A stretch of DNA of 47,446 bases from Myxococcales bacterium. Lineage in GTDB: Bacteria > Myxococcota_A > Polyangia > Polyangiales > Ga0077539. Of the stretch, positions 17,230 to 24,105 are shown in pieces (position 1 is the stretch's first letter; each line of letters starts with the position of its first letter). The DNA lies in the NCBI GenBank assembly GCA_030652255.1, contig JAUSAZ010000084.1, forward strand, positions 1-47,446, written 5' to 3'. A program made the position numbers and the translations under genes. The notes under the pieces are model-generated. The model saw only the letters and a program-made list of their open reading frames with translations, was not told the DNA's origin and searched no databases.

Positions 17230-17242
17230 GGTTCGTCGAACC
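17230..17242. promoter_or_regulatory. 13-base palindrome just upstream of the kinase start
   Basis: GGTTCGTCGAACC is a perfect palindrome with a 6-base arm and a single centre base. It ends 6 bases before the ATG at 17249 and covers the place where a ribosome site would lie. It could be an operator or a small hairpin that limits translation; chance cannot be excluded. Confidence 0.3.
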
Positions 17243-17248
17243 GATCGC

Positions 17249-19060
17249 ATGAAAGCCGGTGCTGCACGCAACAGCCTCGTGGGGTCCCGCATCGGGCGCT
17301 TCGAGGTCATTGCGGAGATCGGCACCGGCGGCATGGCCTCGGTGTACGTCGCGCGCTCCACCGGGTCGGGCGGGTTCCGGCGCCTCGTGGCCATCAAGGT
17401 CATGCACGCGCACCTGTCGTCCGACGAGTCCTTCGTCGACATGTTCCTCGACGAGGCGCGCGTCGCGGCGACCATCCACCACCCCAACGTGGTGCCCATC
17501 ATCGACGTGGGCTTCGAAGACGGCCTCGTCTTCCTGATCATGGATTACATTGAGGGCGACAGCTTCTCCAACGTGGAGAAGGTCGCCATCTCGCTGCGCC
17601 GGCGCATCCCCCTGGGCATCACCCTGCGCGTGGTGCTCGACGCCCTCGCGGGCCTGCACGCCGCCCACGAGCTCTGCGACCTCGAGGGCAACCACCTCAA
17701 GATCATCCACCGCGACGTCTCGCCGCAGAACATCGTCGTCGGCGTCGACGGCGTGTCGCGCATCGTCGACTTCGGCATCGCCAAGGCCGAGTCCCGGGTC
17801 ACCACCACCAAGGTGGGGATGATCAAGGGCAAGCTGAACTTCATGGCCCCGGAGCAGCTGCGAAGCGCGCCGCTCGACCGGCGCGTCGACGTCTTCGGCA
17901 TGGGCGTCACGCTCTGGGAGGCCGTCACCCTCCGGCGCCTCTACGCCGGGGAGAACGACTTCGACACCGCCCGTCGCATCCTCACCGGCGAGTACCCCCC
18001 GCTGCTGGAGTTCGACGCGCGGCTGCCGCCGGTGCTCGACGAGATCTGCAAGAAGGCGCTGCACCCCGACCCCGACCAGCGCTTCATGTCCGCCGACGAG
18101 TTCGCCGACGCCATCGAGACGCACCTCGCGGGCTCGGTGGCCTCCGGGCGCGACGTGGCGGCGTTCATCTCCGGCGTGGCCTCGCAGAAGCTCGAACGCG
18201 AGCGCCGCGCCATGCGCGAGAGCGTCAACAGCGACATCGAGATGGACCCGCTGTCGTCCACGGTCATCGAGCCCGCACGGCACACGGCGACGGACCCCGA
18301 CGTGCCCCGGGGCATCCTGCCGTCGACCTCCGCGCCGCGCGTGCGCCAGGACGACGGATCGGGCCCGCGGCCCTCGTCGAAGCTGCGCCAGCCCACCATG
18401 GCGATGCCCGCGCCCTCCGACAACTCCGCGCGGGTCGGCAACGTGCGCACCCGCCCGCCGACGTCCAACGCCGCGCCCCTGCGCCCCAGCGCGCCGGTGG
18501 CGCCCGCCGCGCCGCCGCGCGCCCGCGACGAGTACGACGACGACGGCGACACGGCGCTGTTCAACCACGGCTCGCCCGTGATGGCGCAGATCCGCGGCCG
18601 GCGCTCGGCGCCCCCGACGCCGGACAACGACACCCTCCAGAGCGCGCGCCAGAGCCCGGAGCCCGCGTACGACGCCTACCGCGACGCGGTGGCGCAGGCG
18701 AAGGCCACCACGCGCGACCTCGTGGCGCCGGCGCCCGAGCACTACGAAGACCCCATCCAGCCGGCGCAGCTCCGGGGCCGCCAGGACGAGGCCGCCACGC
18801 TGCAGGAGCAGAGCCCCGCGCAGCCGTACCCCGCGCCGATGGCGCCGCGGGTCGACCCCTTCCCCGCGCCGCCGCCGATGGGCGGAGCGATGATGGGGCA
18901 GGCCACGATGCCGCCGGGGTGGGGGCCCAACCAGGCGCCGCTCGCGCCGCCCGCGCCGCCGCCGAGGTCGCCCTCCGGGGCGCTGCTGCTGCTCGCGTCG
19001 CTGGGCTTCCTCGCGCTCGCCAGCGCGGCGCTCTGGTACGTGCTCCACGCCTCGCGCTGA
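17249..19060 (+). CDS. Membrane-anchored Ser/Thr protein kinase
   Basis: A 603-residue Hanks-type kinase. The kinase domain spans about 17-290 with the Gly loop (IGTGGMASVY, 24-33), the ATP Lys50 (VAIK), the catalytic HRD (154-156, IIHRDVSPQN), DFG (174-176) and a MAPEQL activation-segment end. Residues about 330-570 form a disordered Pro/Ala/Asp-rich linker. Residues about 575-600 are a single hydrophobic helix (GALLLLASLGFLALASAALWYVL) with five residues after it, so the protein is tail-anchored with the kinase in the cytoplasm. Catalytic residues are all present, so activity is expected. No PASTA or other ligand-binding repeats are seen. It stands alone, 105 bases before the E2 gene. Confidence 0.93.
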   Translation: MKAGAARNSLVGSRIGRFEVIAEIGTGGMASVYVARSTGSGGFRRLVAIKVMHAHLSSDESFVDMFLDEARVAATIHHPNVVPIIDVGFEDGLVFLIMDYIEGDSFSNVEKVAISLRRRIPLGITLRVVLDALAGLHAAHELCDLEGNHLKIIHRDVSPQNIVVGVDGVSRIVDFGIAKAESRVTTTKVGMIKGKLNFMAPEQLRSAPLDRRVDVFGMGVTLWEAVTLRRLYAGENDFDTARRILTGEYPPLLEFDARLPPVLDEICKKALHPDPDQRFMSADEFADAIETHLAGSVASGRDVAAFISGVASQKLERERRAMRESVNSDIEMDPLSSTVIEPARHTATDPDVPRGILPSTSAPRVRQDDGSGPRPSSKLRQPTMAMPAPSDNSARVGNVRTRPPTSNAAPLRPSAPVAPAAPPRARDEYDDDGDTALFNHGSPVMAQIRGRRSAPPTPDNDTLQSARQSPEPAYDAYRDAVAQAKATTRDLVAPAPEHYEDPIQPAQLRGRQDEAATLQEQSPAQPYPAPMAPRVDPFPAPPPMGGAMMGQATMPPGWGPNQAPLAPPAPPPRSPSGALLLLASLGFLALASAALWYVLHASR

Positions 19061-19165
19061 GCGCGATTGCGTCCGTGGACGCTTGCAGGTATGGCCTTGG
19101 CGCGCGCGGGCGACAGCCCCACAAAGACGCGCCGTAGCCCGCACCCGGAGAAGAGGATCGCATCC

Positions 19166-20452
19166 ATGGCCGTACCCGTCGTCATGCCGCAGCTCGGCGA
19201 GAGCGTCGTCGAGGGCACCATCACCCGCTGGCACGTCAAGCCCGGTGACTCCATCGCGAAAGACCAGATCCTCGTCACGGTCTCCACCGACAAGGCCGAC
19301 ACCGATGTGCCGTCGCCGGTCGGCGGCGTCGTCACGAAGCTGCTCGCCGACGAGCAGGCCGTGGTGCCGGTCAACACGCCCATCGCGGAGATCGACACCG
19401 CGGCGTCGGCCGGCGCAGCGAAGCCTGAGCCCGCGGCGAAGCCCGTTGAGAAGCCCGCGGAGAAGCCCGCGCCCGGGCGCGAGCCGCCGAGCACCCCCGT
19501 GGTGCGCAAGATCGCCCGCGAGAACGACCTCGACGTGAGCGCCATCAAGGGCTCCGGCGAAAACGGCCGGGTGACCCGCGACGACGCGCTCGCCGCCGCC
19601 GCGAGCAAGGGCGCCGCGCCCGCCGCTGCCCCCGCCGCTGCCCCCGCCGCTGCCCCGTCGCGCCCGGCCACGCCGCCGCCGCCGCAGGCCCCGGCGGCCA
19701 GCGTTCCCCCGGCGCCGAAGGGTGGCTTCAGCGTGAAGCCCTACGTGCAGGCGCCCGGCGACGAGGTGGTCCCCTTCAACCGCCGTCGGCGAATCATCGC
19801 CGACCACATGGTCTATTCGAAGCACGTCTCGCCGCACGTCTACACCTTCGCGGAGATCGACATGCACCGGGTCTCGCGGCTGCGCGAGTCCCGCAAGGAG
19901 GCCCTCAAGGCCGAGGGCGTGGGCCTCACCTTCCTGTCCTTCATCGCGGCGGCGACGGCGAAGGCCCTGCGGGAGAACCCCATCCTCAACGCGCGGGTGC
20001 TCGAAGACGCCTACGTGAAGATCAAGCAGATCAACCTCGGCGTGGCCGTGGAGACCCCCGCGGGGCTGCTCGTGCCGGTGGTGCGCGACGCCGACGAGCT
20101 CACCGTGAAGGGCCTGGCCAAGGGCATCGACTCGGTGGCGAAGAAGGCCCGCGACGGGAAGATCGAGGCCGACGACCTGTCGGGCTCGACCTTCACCATC
20201 AGCAACCCCGGCACCAAGGGGAACTTCGTCGGCGCCGCGGTCATCTCGCAGCCCAACGTCGCCATCCTGCGCACCGGCGAGATCGTGAAGCGCCCGGTGG
20301 TGGTCGAGGTCGACGGCGTCGACACCATCGCCATCCACCCGGTGATGTTCGTCGCGCTCTCGTACGATCACCGCATCGTCGACGGCGTCGCGGCCAACAA
20401 CTTCCTCTACCGCATCACCGAGCTGCTCGAAGCGGGCCAGTTCGAGGTCTGA
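19166..20452 (+). CDS. 2-oxoacid dehydrogenase E2 (dihydrolipoamide acyltransferase)
   Basis: A 428-residue E2 component. The lipoyl domain (1-78) carries the modified Lys43 in STDKADTD after the GESVVEGTI start. A Pro/Ala/Lys linker follows, then an E3-binding domain (about 110-150, TPVVRKIARENDLDVSAIKGSG), a second Ala/Pro linker and the catalytic domain from about 200 with LSYDHRIVDG (active-site His) near the end. The ATG at 19166 is the natural N terminus of the lipoyl domain. It could belong to a pyruvate, 2-oxoglutarate or branched-chain complex; the text does not decide. No E1 or E3 gene is adjacent, so the rest of the complex is coded elsewhere. Its TGA is 4 bases from the palindromic element. 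Confidence 0.93.
   Translation: MAVPVVMPQLGESVVEGTITRWHVKPGDSIAKDQILVTVSTDKADTDVPSPVGGVVTKLLADEQAVVPVNTPIAEIDTAASAGAAKPEPAAKPVEKPAEKPAPGREPPSTPVVRKIARENDLDVSAIKGSGENGRVTRDDALAAAASKGAAPAAAPAAAPAAAPSRPATPPPPQAPAASVPPAPKGGFSVKPYVQAPGDEVVPFNRRRRIIADHMVYSKHVSPHVYTFAEIDMHRVSRLRESRKEALKAEGVGLTFLSFIAAATAKALRENPILNARVLEDAYVKIKQINLGVAVETPAGLLVPVVRDADELTVKGLAKGIDSVAKKARDGKIEADDLSGSTFTISNPGTKGNFVGAAVISQPNVAILRTGEIVKRPVVVEVDGVDTIAIHPVMFVALSYDHRIVDGVAANNFLYRITELLEAGQFEV
19622..19656 (+). repeat. Three tandem 12-base units in the E2 linker
   Basis: The unit GCCGCTGCCCCC occurs about three times in tandem and codes an AAAP-type flexible linker between the E3-binding and catalytic domains of the E2 protein. 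Unit number may vary between strains. Confidence 0.75.
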
Positions 20453-20456
20453 CCGC

Positions 20457-20890
20457 GACCTCACCCGCGCTGCCGCGCACCCCTCTCCATGAATGGCTCA
20501 CGTCGGGACACAGGTCGGTCGGAGCCTTGAATTCCAGAGGTTCTGGAACGAGCCTGGGGCCTCCTCTCCGGACCGGGGTTTGGCGTTCGCCTGCACCCCG
20601 GGCAAGCGAGAGCGGGCGCCCGCTCCGCGGGCTGTCAGCCCCGCACACGATGCGCCTTCCGAAGCGTTGAACGCTCTGGCCGGGAGGTCGATGGAGTTCC
20701 TGTTCGACAGCCCGCGGAGCGGGCGCCCGCTCTCGCTTGCCCGGGGTGCAGGCGAACGCCAAACCCCGGTCCGCAGGTGGGCGAACGACGTGGGTGCCTC
20801 CAGGAGACACACGAAAACAAGCCGTTCGGAGAGTTGTGTCCCGAAGTGAACCAAGAGTGGAGAGGGGTGCGCGGCAGCGCGGGTGAGGTC
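20457..20890. repeat. 434-base nested inverted-repeat element between convergent genes
   Basis: The whole gap between the E2 gene and the Cys-rich lipoprotein gene is a palindromic structure. A perfect 33-base outer inverted repeat lies at 20457-20489 and 20858-20890. Inside it the arms continue with partial similarity (GG/TTCAC/TCGGGACACA-type text near 20496 and 20840). A perfect 68-base inner inverted repeat lies at 20569-20636 and 20706-20773 around a 69-base centre. The outer arm ends at the stop codon of the right-hand gene and starts 4 bases after the stop of the left-hand gene; both genes read CTGACC there. Neither transposase nor clear target duplication is present. A mobile repeat (MITE or REP-like), a two-sided transcription stop or an RNA are possible readings. 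A perfect repeat this long has probably been kept recently. Confidence 0.9.
20569..20773. repeat. Inner perfect 68-base inverted repeat with 69-base centre
   Basis: Arms at 20569-20636 and 20706-20773 match at all 68 positions. Each arm carries its own 16-base palindrome (GAGCGGGCGCCCGCTC). The centre includes the small palindrome GCGTTGAACGC. Both strands therefore encode the same short peptide text (for example LAFACTPGKRERAPAP), which creates look-alike open frames on each strand. The centre could form the loop of a very stable cruciform or RNA hairpin. Confidence 0.88.
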
Positions 20891-22016
20891 AGCCGCCGTC
20901 CGCGGGCGCGTCGCTCACGCCCGCGTCGGTGGCCTCGGGCGCGTCGCTCACGGGCGCGTCGGTGCTCGCGTCGGTGCTCGCGTCGGTGACCGCCGCGTCG
21001 CTGGGCGGCGGCCGGACGCAGCGCCCGCTCGTGGGCACGCCCGCGTCGTCGCTGCGCGTCGTGAGGCACGTCGCGTCGCTCGGGCAGGTCTGGGTCATGT
21101 AGTGGCAGTTCATCGGGGCGCAGTAGCCGTTGTCGTAGGTTCCGGCGTCGGCGCCGCGCGAGGCCTTGAGGCAGATGTACCCGCCGCGGCAGTCGGTGTT
21201 GCTCGCGCACGAGCGGCGGCAGAGCGCGGTCTGGCCGGCGACCTGGCCCGCCTCGCGGGCGCACACGCTCCCCTCGGGGCAGTCGCCGCGGGGGTACGTC
21301 GATCCGGCGTACTCCGACGCCTCGGGCACGGTGCAGCGCGAGTAGCACAGCCCGCCCAGGTACCCGCTCGCCTCGCCGCTGGTCTCGTTGAACTCCTCGA
21401 AGCACCGCCCGCTGCGGCAGTCGAAGTTCTCCGTGCAGGTGCCGCCGTTCTCCGCGCGGTCCTGGTCGAGGGTGGTGCAGCCGCCGGCGTCGCGGCGCGC
21501 GGCGTCGCACACCCCGCAGAAGCGCGTGTACCGGTTGCACGCCGAGCCCGGGCACTGCGCGTCCTCGGTGCAGAACGGGAAGCACGCGCGCTCGGCCTCG
21601 TCGCCCGCGCCCCGCGCCGCGAAGCAGTTGTAGCCCGCGCGGCAGTCGGTCACCGCCTCGCAGCGCTTGAAGCACACCCGCCGGGTGCCGAAGTCGAGGC
21701 ACATCGCCCCGGCGCCGCACTGGGTGTCGTTGGTGCACGATCGGGTGCACTGCCCCTGCGGGTACCCGTCGCCCACCGTGATGCACTGCGCCGAGGGGAT
21801 GCCACGGCAGTTGGTGACCGTGGTGCACGGCCCGAACAGCGGCACCCCGGCGTCGACCCCGACGTCGCGCGGCACGTCGACCCCGGTGTCGGTCACCGCG
21901 GGCAGGTCGTTGACCGCGGCGTCGACCGTGGGGCCCGCGTCGGTCACCGCGGCGTCGTCGCTGTCACAAGCAAGGTTGAAGGCGATGAGCGCCGCGAGGG
22001 TCCAGTGGGATCGCAT
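20889..22016 (-). CDS. Cys-rich predicted lipoprotein with Asp/Ala-rich linkers
   Basis: A 375-residue exported protein. After a short signal (MRSHWTLAALIAFNLAC), Cys17 is a plausible lipidation site, although the position three before it is Asn rather than the usual Leu. A linker of Asp, Ala, Val and Thr covers about 18-60. The body contains about thirty Cys in TNC/DCR/CTRSC-type pairs (FGPCTTVTNCRG, CTNDTQCGAGAMC, CTEDAQCPGSAC, CASNTDCRGGYIC), which point to a disulfide-stabilised extracellular fold. The C terminus is again Asp/Ala/Ser/Thr-rich. Start 22016 is used; an in-frame ATG at 22028 adds four residues. It lies 56 bases downstream of the hydroxylase-like gene, in the same direction, and its stop touches the palindromic element. 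Confidence 0.85.
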   Translation of the reverse strand: MRSHWTLAALIAFNLACDSDDAAVTDAGPTVDAAVNDLPAVTDTGVDVPRDVGVDAGVPLFGPCTTVTNCRGIPSAQCITVGDGYPQGQCTRSCTNDTQCGAGAMCLDFGTRRVCFKRCEAVTDCRAGYNCFAARGAGDEAERACFPFCTEDAQCPGSACNRYTRFCGVCDAARRDAGGCTTLDQDRAENGGTCTENFDCRSGRCFEEFNETSGEASGYLGGLCYSRCTVPEASEYAGSTYPRGDCPEGSVCAREAGQVAGQTALCRRSCASNTDCRGGYICLKASRGADAGTYDNGYCAPMNCHYMTQTCPSDATCLTTRSDDAGVPTSGRCVRPPPSDAAVTDASTDASTDAPVSDAPEATDAGVSDAPADGG

Positions 22017-22072
22017 GGCGCGGACCATACGCCACAGACGCGGCCGCCCGGTAGGAAGCAGGCGGTGCGCGG

Positions 22073-22669
22073 TCAGACCACGTCGTAGTCGTGGCGGTAG
22101 GCGTCGCGTACCTGGCCCGTGGCGGGGTCGACCAGCCACTGCGGGGAGAGCTTCGCGGGCACCCGAAGGGGGCCGGGGCTGGCGCTGTGGGTGCGCAGGA
22201 CGTGATCCCAGAGGGGGGAGGTGACGCCGTGGTTCATGCGCGGGGCGCGGAAGTGGTGGAGCAGGTGGTGCTGGCGCATCCATCGGCTGTACGGCCCCGT
22301 GGGCGGGTGCGTATGGATGCGCCGGTGCATCACCTCGTAGGCGCTGTACATCACCCCGAAGCCCACCGCGAAGGACCACGCCCGCCGCGGGCCCACGAGC
22401 AGCGACAGCGCGCCGCCGACGAGGGTGGTGCTCACCACCGCGGCGACGGCCTTGCGCTCGGTGGGCGCGAAGTACGTCGGGTCGGCGTGGTGCGCGAGGT
22501 GCTCTTCGTTGAACTCCGCCAGCAGGCCCGACGGGGTGACCCGCTGGTACCACCGGGCCGGGCGGCGCCGCCGGGGGCCGTGACCGATGAGCCGGTGGAG
22601 GGCGTACTCCGCGGCGCTCCAACCGAATGCGCCAGCAGCGAGGGCGATGGGAGAGATGAAGCGCGACAT
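22073..22669 (-). CDS. Fatty acid hydroxylase / sterol desaturase superfamily protein
   Basis: A 198-residue membrane protein. The di-iron histidine motifs are visible: HRLIGH (25-30), HLAHH (57-61), HRRIHTH and HHLLHH (about 115-140), and a late NHGVTSPLWDH. Hydrophobic stretches cover about 5-25, 75-95 and 100-115. Such enzymes hydroxylate or desaturate lipids at the membrane; the substrate is not predictable. The ATG at 22669 follows the stop of the phosphatase gene by a single base, so the two are cotranscribed and perhaps coupled. The Cys-rich lipoprotein gene follows downstream. Confidence 0.88.
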   Translation of the reverse strand: MSRFISPIALAAGAFGWSAAEYALHRLIGHGPRRRRPARWYQRVTPSGLLAEFNEEHLAHHADPTYFAPTERKAVAAVVSTTLVGGALSLLVGPRRAWSFAVGFGVMYSAYEVMHRRIHTHPPTGPYSRWMRQHHLLHHFRAPRMNHGVTSPLWDHVLRTHSASPGPLRVPAKLSPQWLVDPATGQVRDAYRHDYDVV

Positions 22670-22670
22670 G

Positions 22671-23426
22671 TCAGCGTGAGTCGATGATGCGGAGGGAGGG
22701 AAGCTCGACGGCGCTGAGCACGCCCGCCCGGCCGCAGCCGGTGTCGAGGCCCACGAGGTCGCCCCGGAGCCACACCCGCTCGGGCTCCTTCGGGGCGTCG
22801 TCGGGGTAGCGCCGGTGCTCCTGCGGCAGGTCGCGCGTGTGCGTGTGCCCGAACACCACCCGCTTGCCCGTGTAGCCGTTGTAGAAGCCCTTCTCGCGCA
22901 TCCACATCAGGGGCTTCTGGCGGCCCTCCTTCGGGTGCTTCCACTCCGCGTCGCGGCCGTCGAGGCCCGCGTGCACGAAGAGCGCGTGCTCGTCTTCGAA
23001 CCAGAGCGGCAGCGACTCGAACCAGTCGATGACGTCCTTCGGGAACCACGACGCCACCTGGAGGTACTGCACGAACTCCTCGGCCCGCAGCGGCTGGCCC
23101 TCCTCCAGCGGCGGCGCCCCGGTGAAGGACCGGAACGAGTCCATGCACCCGTTGCCCCGCGGCAGCAGGAAGCCCGCGTTGGGCTCCTTGAAGCACTCGA
23201 TCCAGATGTCTTCGTGGTTGCCCCGCAGCGCGACGGCCTTGCACGGCGGGTCGTCGACGAAACTGCGCACCCGCTCGACGGTCTCCTTCGACTGCGTGCC
23301 CCGGTCGAGGTAGTCGCCGAGGAAGACCACGGTGTCGTCCTTCTCCGGCGCGATGCGCTCGAGCAGGAGGTTGAGCGCCTCCAGGTTGCCGTGAATATCG
23401 CCGATCGCGAAGGTGCGCGCGCCCAT
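22671..23426 (-). CDS. PPP-type metallophosphatase
   Basis: A 251-residue phosphatase of the bacterial PPP (Ser/Thr or ApaH-like) family. Metal-binding motifs are in order: GDIHGN (9-14), GDYLDRG (37-43), GNHED (69-73), VHAG (151-154) and GHTHT (193-197). Length and motif spacing match small serine/threonine protein phosphatases or symmetrical diadenosine tetraphosphatases; the two cannot be separated by eye. It is the first gene of a minus-strand pair with the hydroxylase-like gene. A link to the Ser/Thr kinase at 17249 is possible but has no direct support. Confidence 0.92.
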   Translation of the reverse strand: MGARTFAIGDIHGNLEALNLLLERIAPEKDDTVVFLGDYLDRGTQSKETVERVRSFVDDPPCKAVALRGNHEDIWIECFKEPNAGFLLPRGNGCMDSFRSFTGAPPLEEGQPLRAEEFVQYLQVASWFPKDVIDWFESLPLWFEDEHALFVHAGLDGRDAEWKHPKEGRQKPLMWMREKGFYNGYTGKRVVFGHTHTRDLPQEHRRYPDDAPKEPERVWLRGDLVGLDTGCGRAGVLSAVELPSLRIIDSR

Positions 23427-23476
23427 GGAAGAGCCCTAACCTAGCGCACCGACCCACGCACGGGAAGCCGCCACGC

Positions 23477-24010
23477 TCACATCCGCCGCCCCGGAGCCTC
23501 AGGCGCCAGGCCGACGATGCACTCGCCGTTGACCACCGTCGCCGCCTCGTACTTGCTTGGGCACTTGGCCACGATCTCGTCGCTGCGGAACACCCCGTCG
23601 GCGCCGAGCACCCCGCGCACCGTGACCCCGGCGCAGTCGCGGAAGGTGTCGGGCACGATGCCGCTGTACGTCACCGGCAGCTCGGCGCGGTTGCGGGTCA
23701 CCCGGAAGCGGAAGTCCCGGGTGCCCGGCCGGTGCTCGATGGACGCCGGCACCACCAGCCCTTCGACCCGAAGCGTGCGGCCGACCCACCGGGCCCGCTC
23801 GGCCGGGCGGGTGACCTCGTCGACGTACTTCGAGTACACCATGGCCGAGCCCCGGAAGGTCGACGCGATGCCCGCGATGAGCAGCGCGAGGCCGCCGAGC
23901 ACCACGTACTTCGCGTAGCCCCCGCGGCGGCGCGCGCGGGGGGCCGCGACGGGCGCGGCGGTCTCGGTGGGGACGGGGGTCTTCGGGTCGTCGGGGGTCG
24001 AGGGGTCCAC
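23477..24010 (-). CDS. ccmE: CcmE-family heme chaperone, cysteine (CxxxY) type
   Basis: A 177-residue protein. A cytoplasmic Pro/Arg-rich N terminus leads to one membrane helix (about 35-52, YVVLGGLALLIAGIAS). A beta-barrel of the CcmE type follows (RVEGLVVPASIEHRPGT, FRFRVTRNRAELPVTYSG, FRDCAGVTVRGVLGADGVF). Where E. coli CcmE has the heme-binding His, this protein reads AKCPSKYE, so Cys150 and Tyr154 make the CxxxY motif known from Desulfovibrio and archaea. CcmE carries heme to apocytochrome c in the periplasm. The GTG at 24010 is used; an upstream GTG would add 20 unconvincing residues. No other ccm gene is near. Divergent from the PHP lipoprotein gene, 95 bases apart. Confidence 0.8.
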   Translation of the reverse strand: MDPSTPDDPKTPVPTETAAPVAAPRARRRGGYAKYVVLGGLALLIAGIASTFRGSAMVYSKYVDEVTRPAERARWVGRTLRVEGLVVPASIEHRPGTRDFRFRVTRNRAELPVTYSGIVPDTFRDCAGVTVRGVLGADGVFRSDEIVAKCPSKYEAATVVNGECIVGLAPEAPGRRM

Positions 24011-24105
24011 AGCTCCGCGGACCGTAGTGCCTCCGACCGCGAGAGTCCACGCGCAGAACCTTCGCTGCACTGCGGACTGCCGCCGGCGCCCCCGGGCGTG
24101 GCACC

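Noticed and set aside
16247..20464. Minus-strand open frame of 1405 codons opposite the kinase and E2 genes
   Set aside because: Both plus-strand genes have complete motifs; the antisense text is low-complexity.
20493..20854. Two 118-codon open frames, one on each strand
   Set aside because: They arise from the inverted repeat, so each reads the other's text. No start signal, and peptides are Pro/Arg-rich. Kept only as part of the repeat element.
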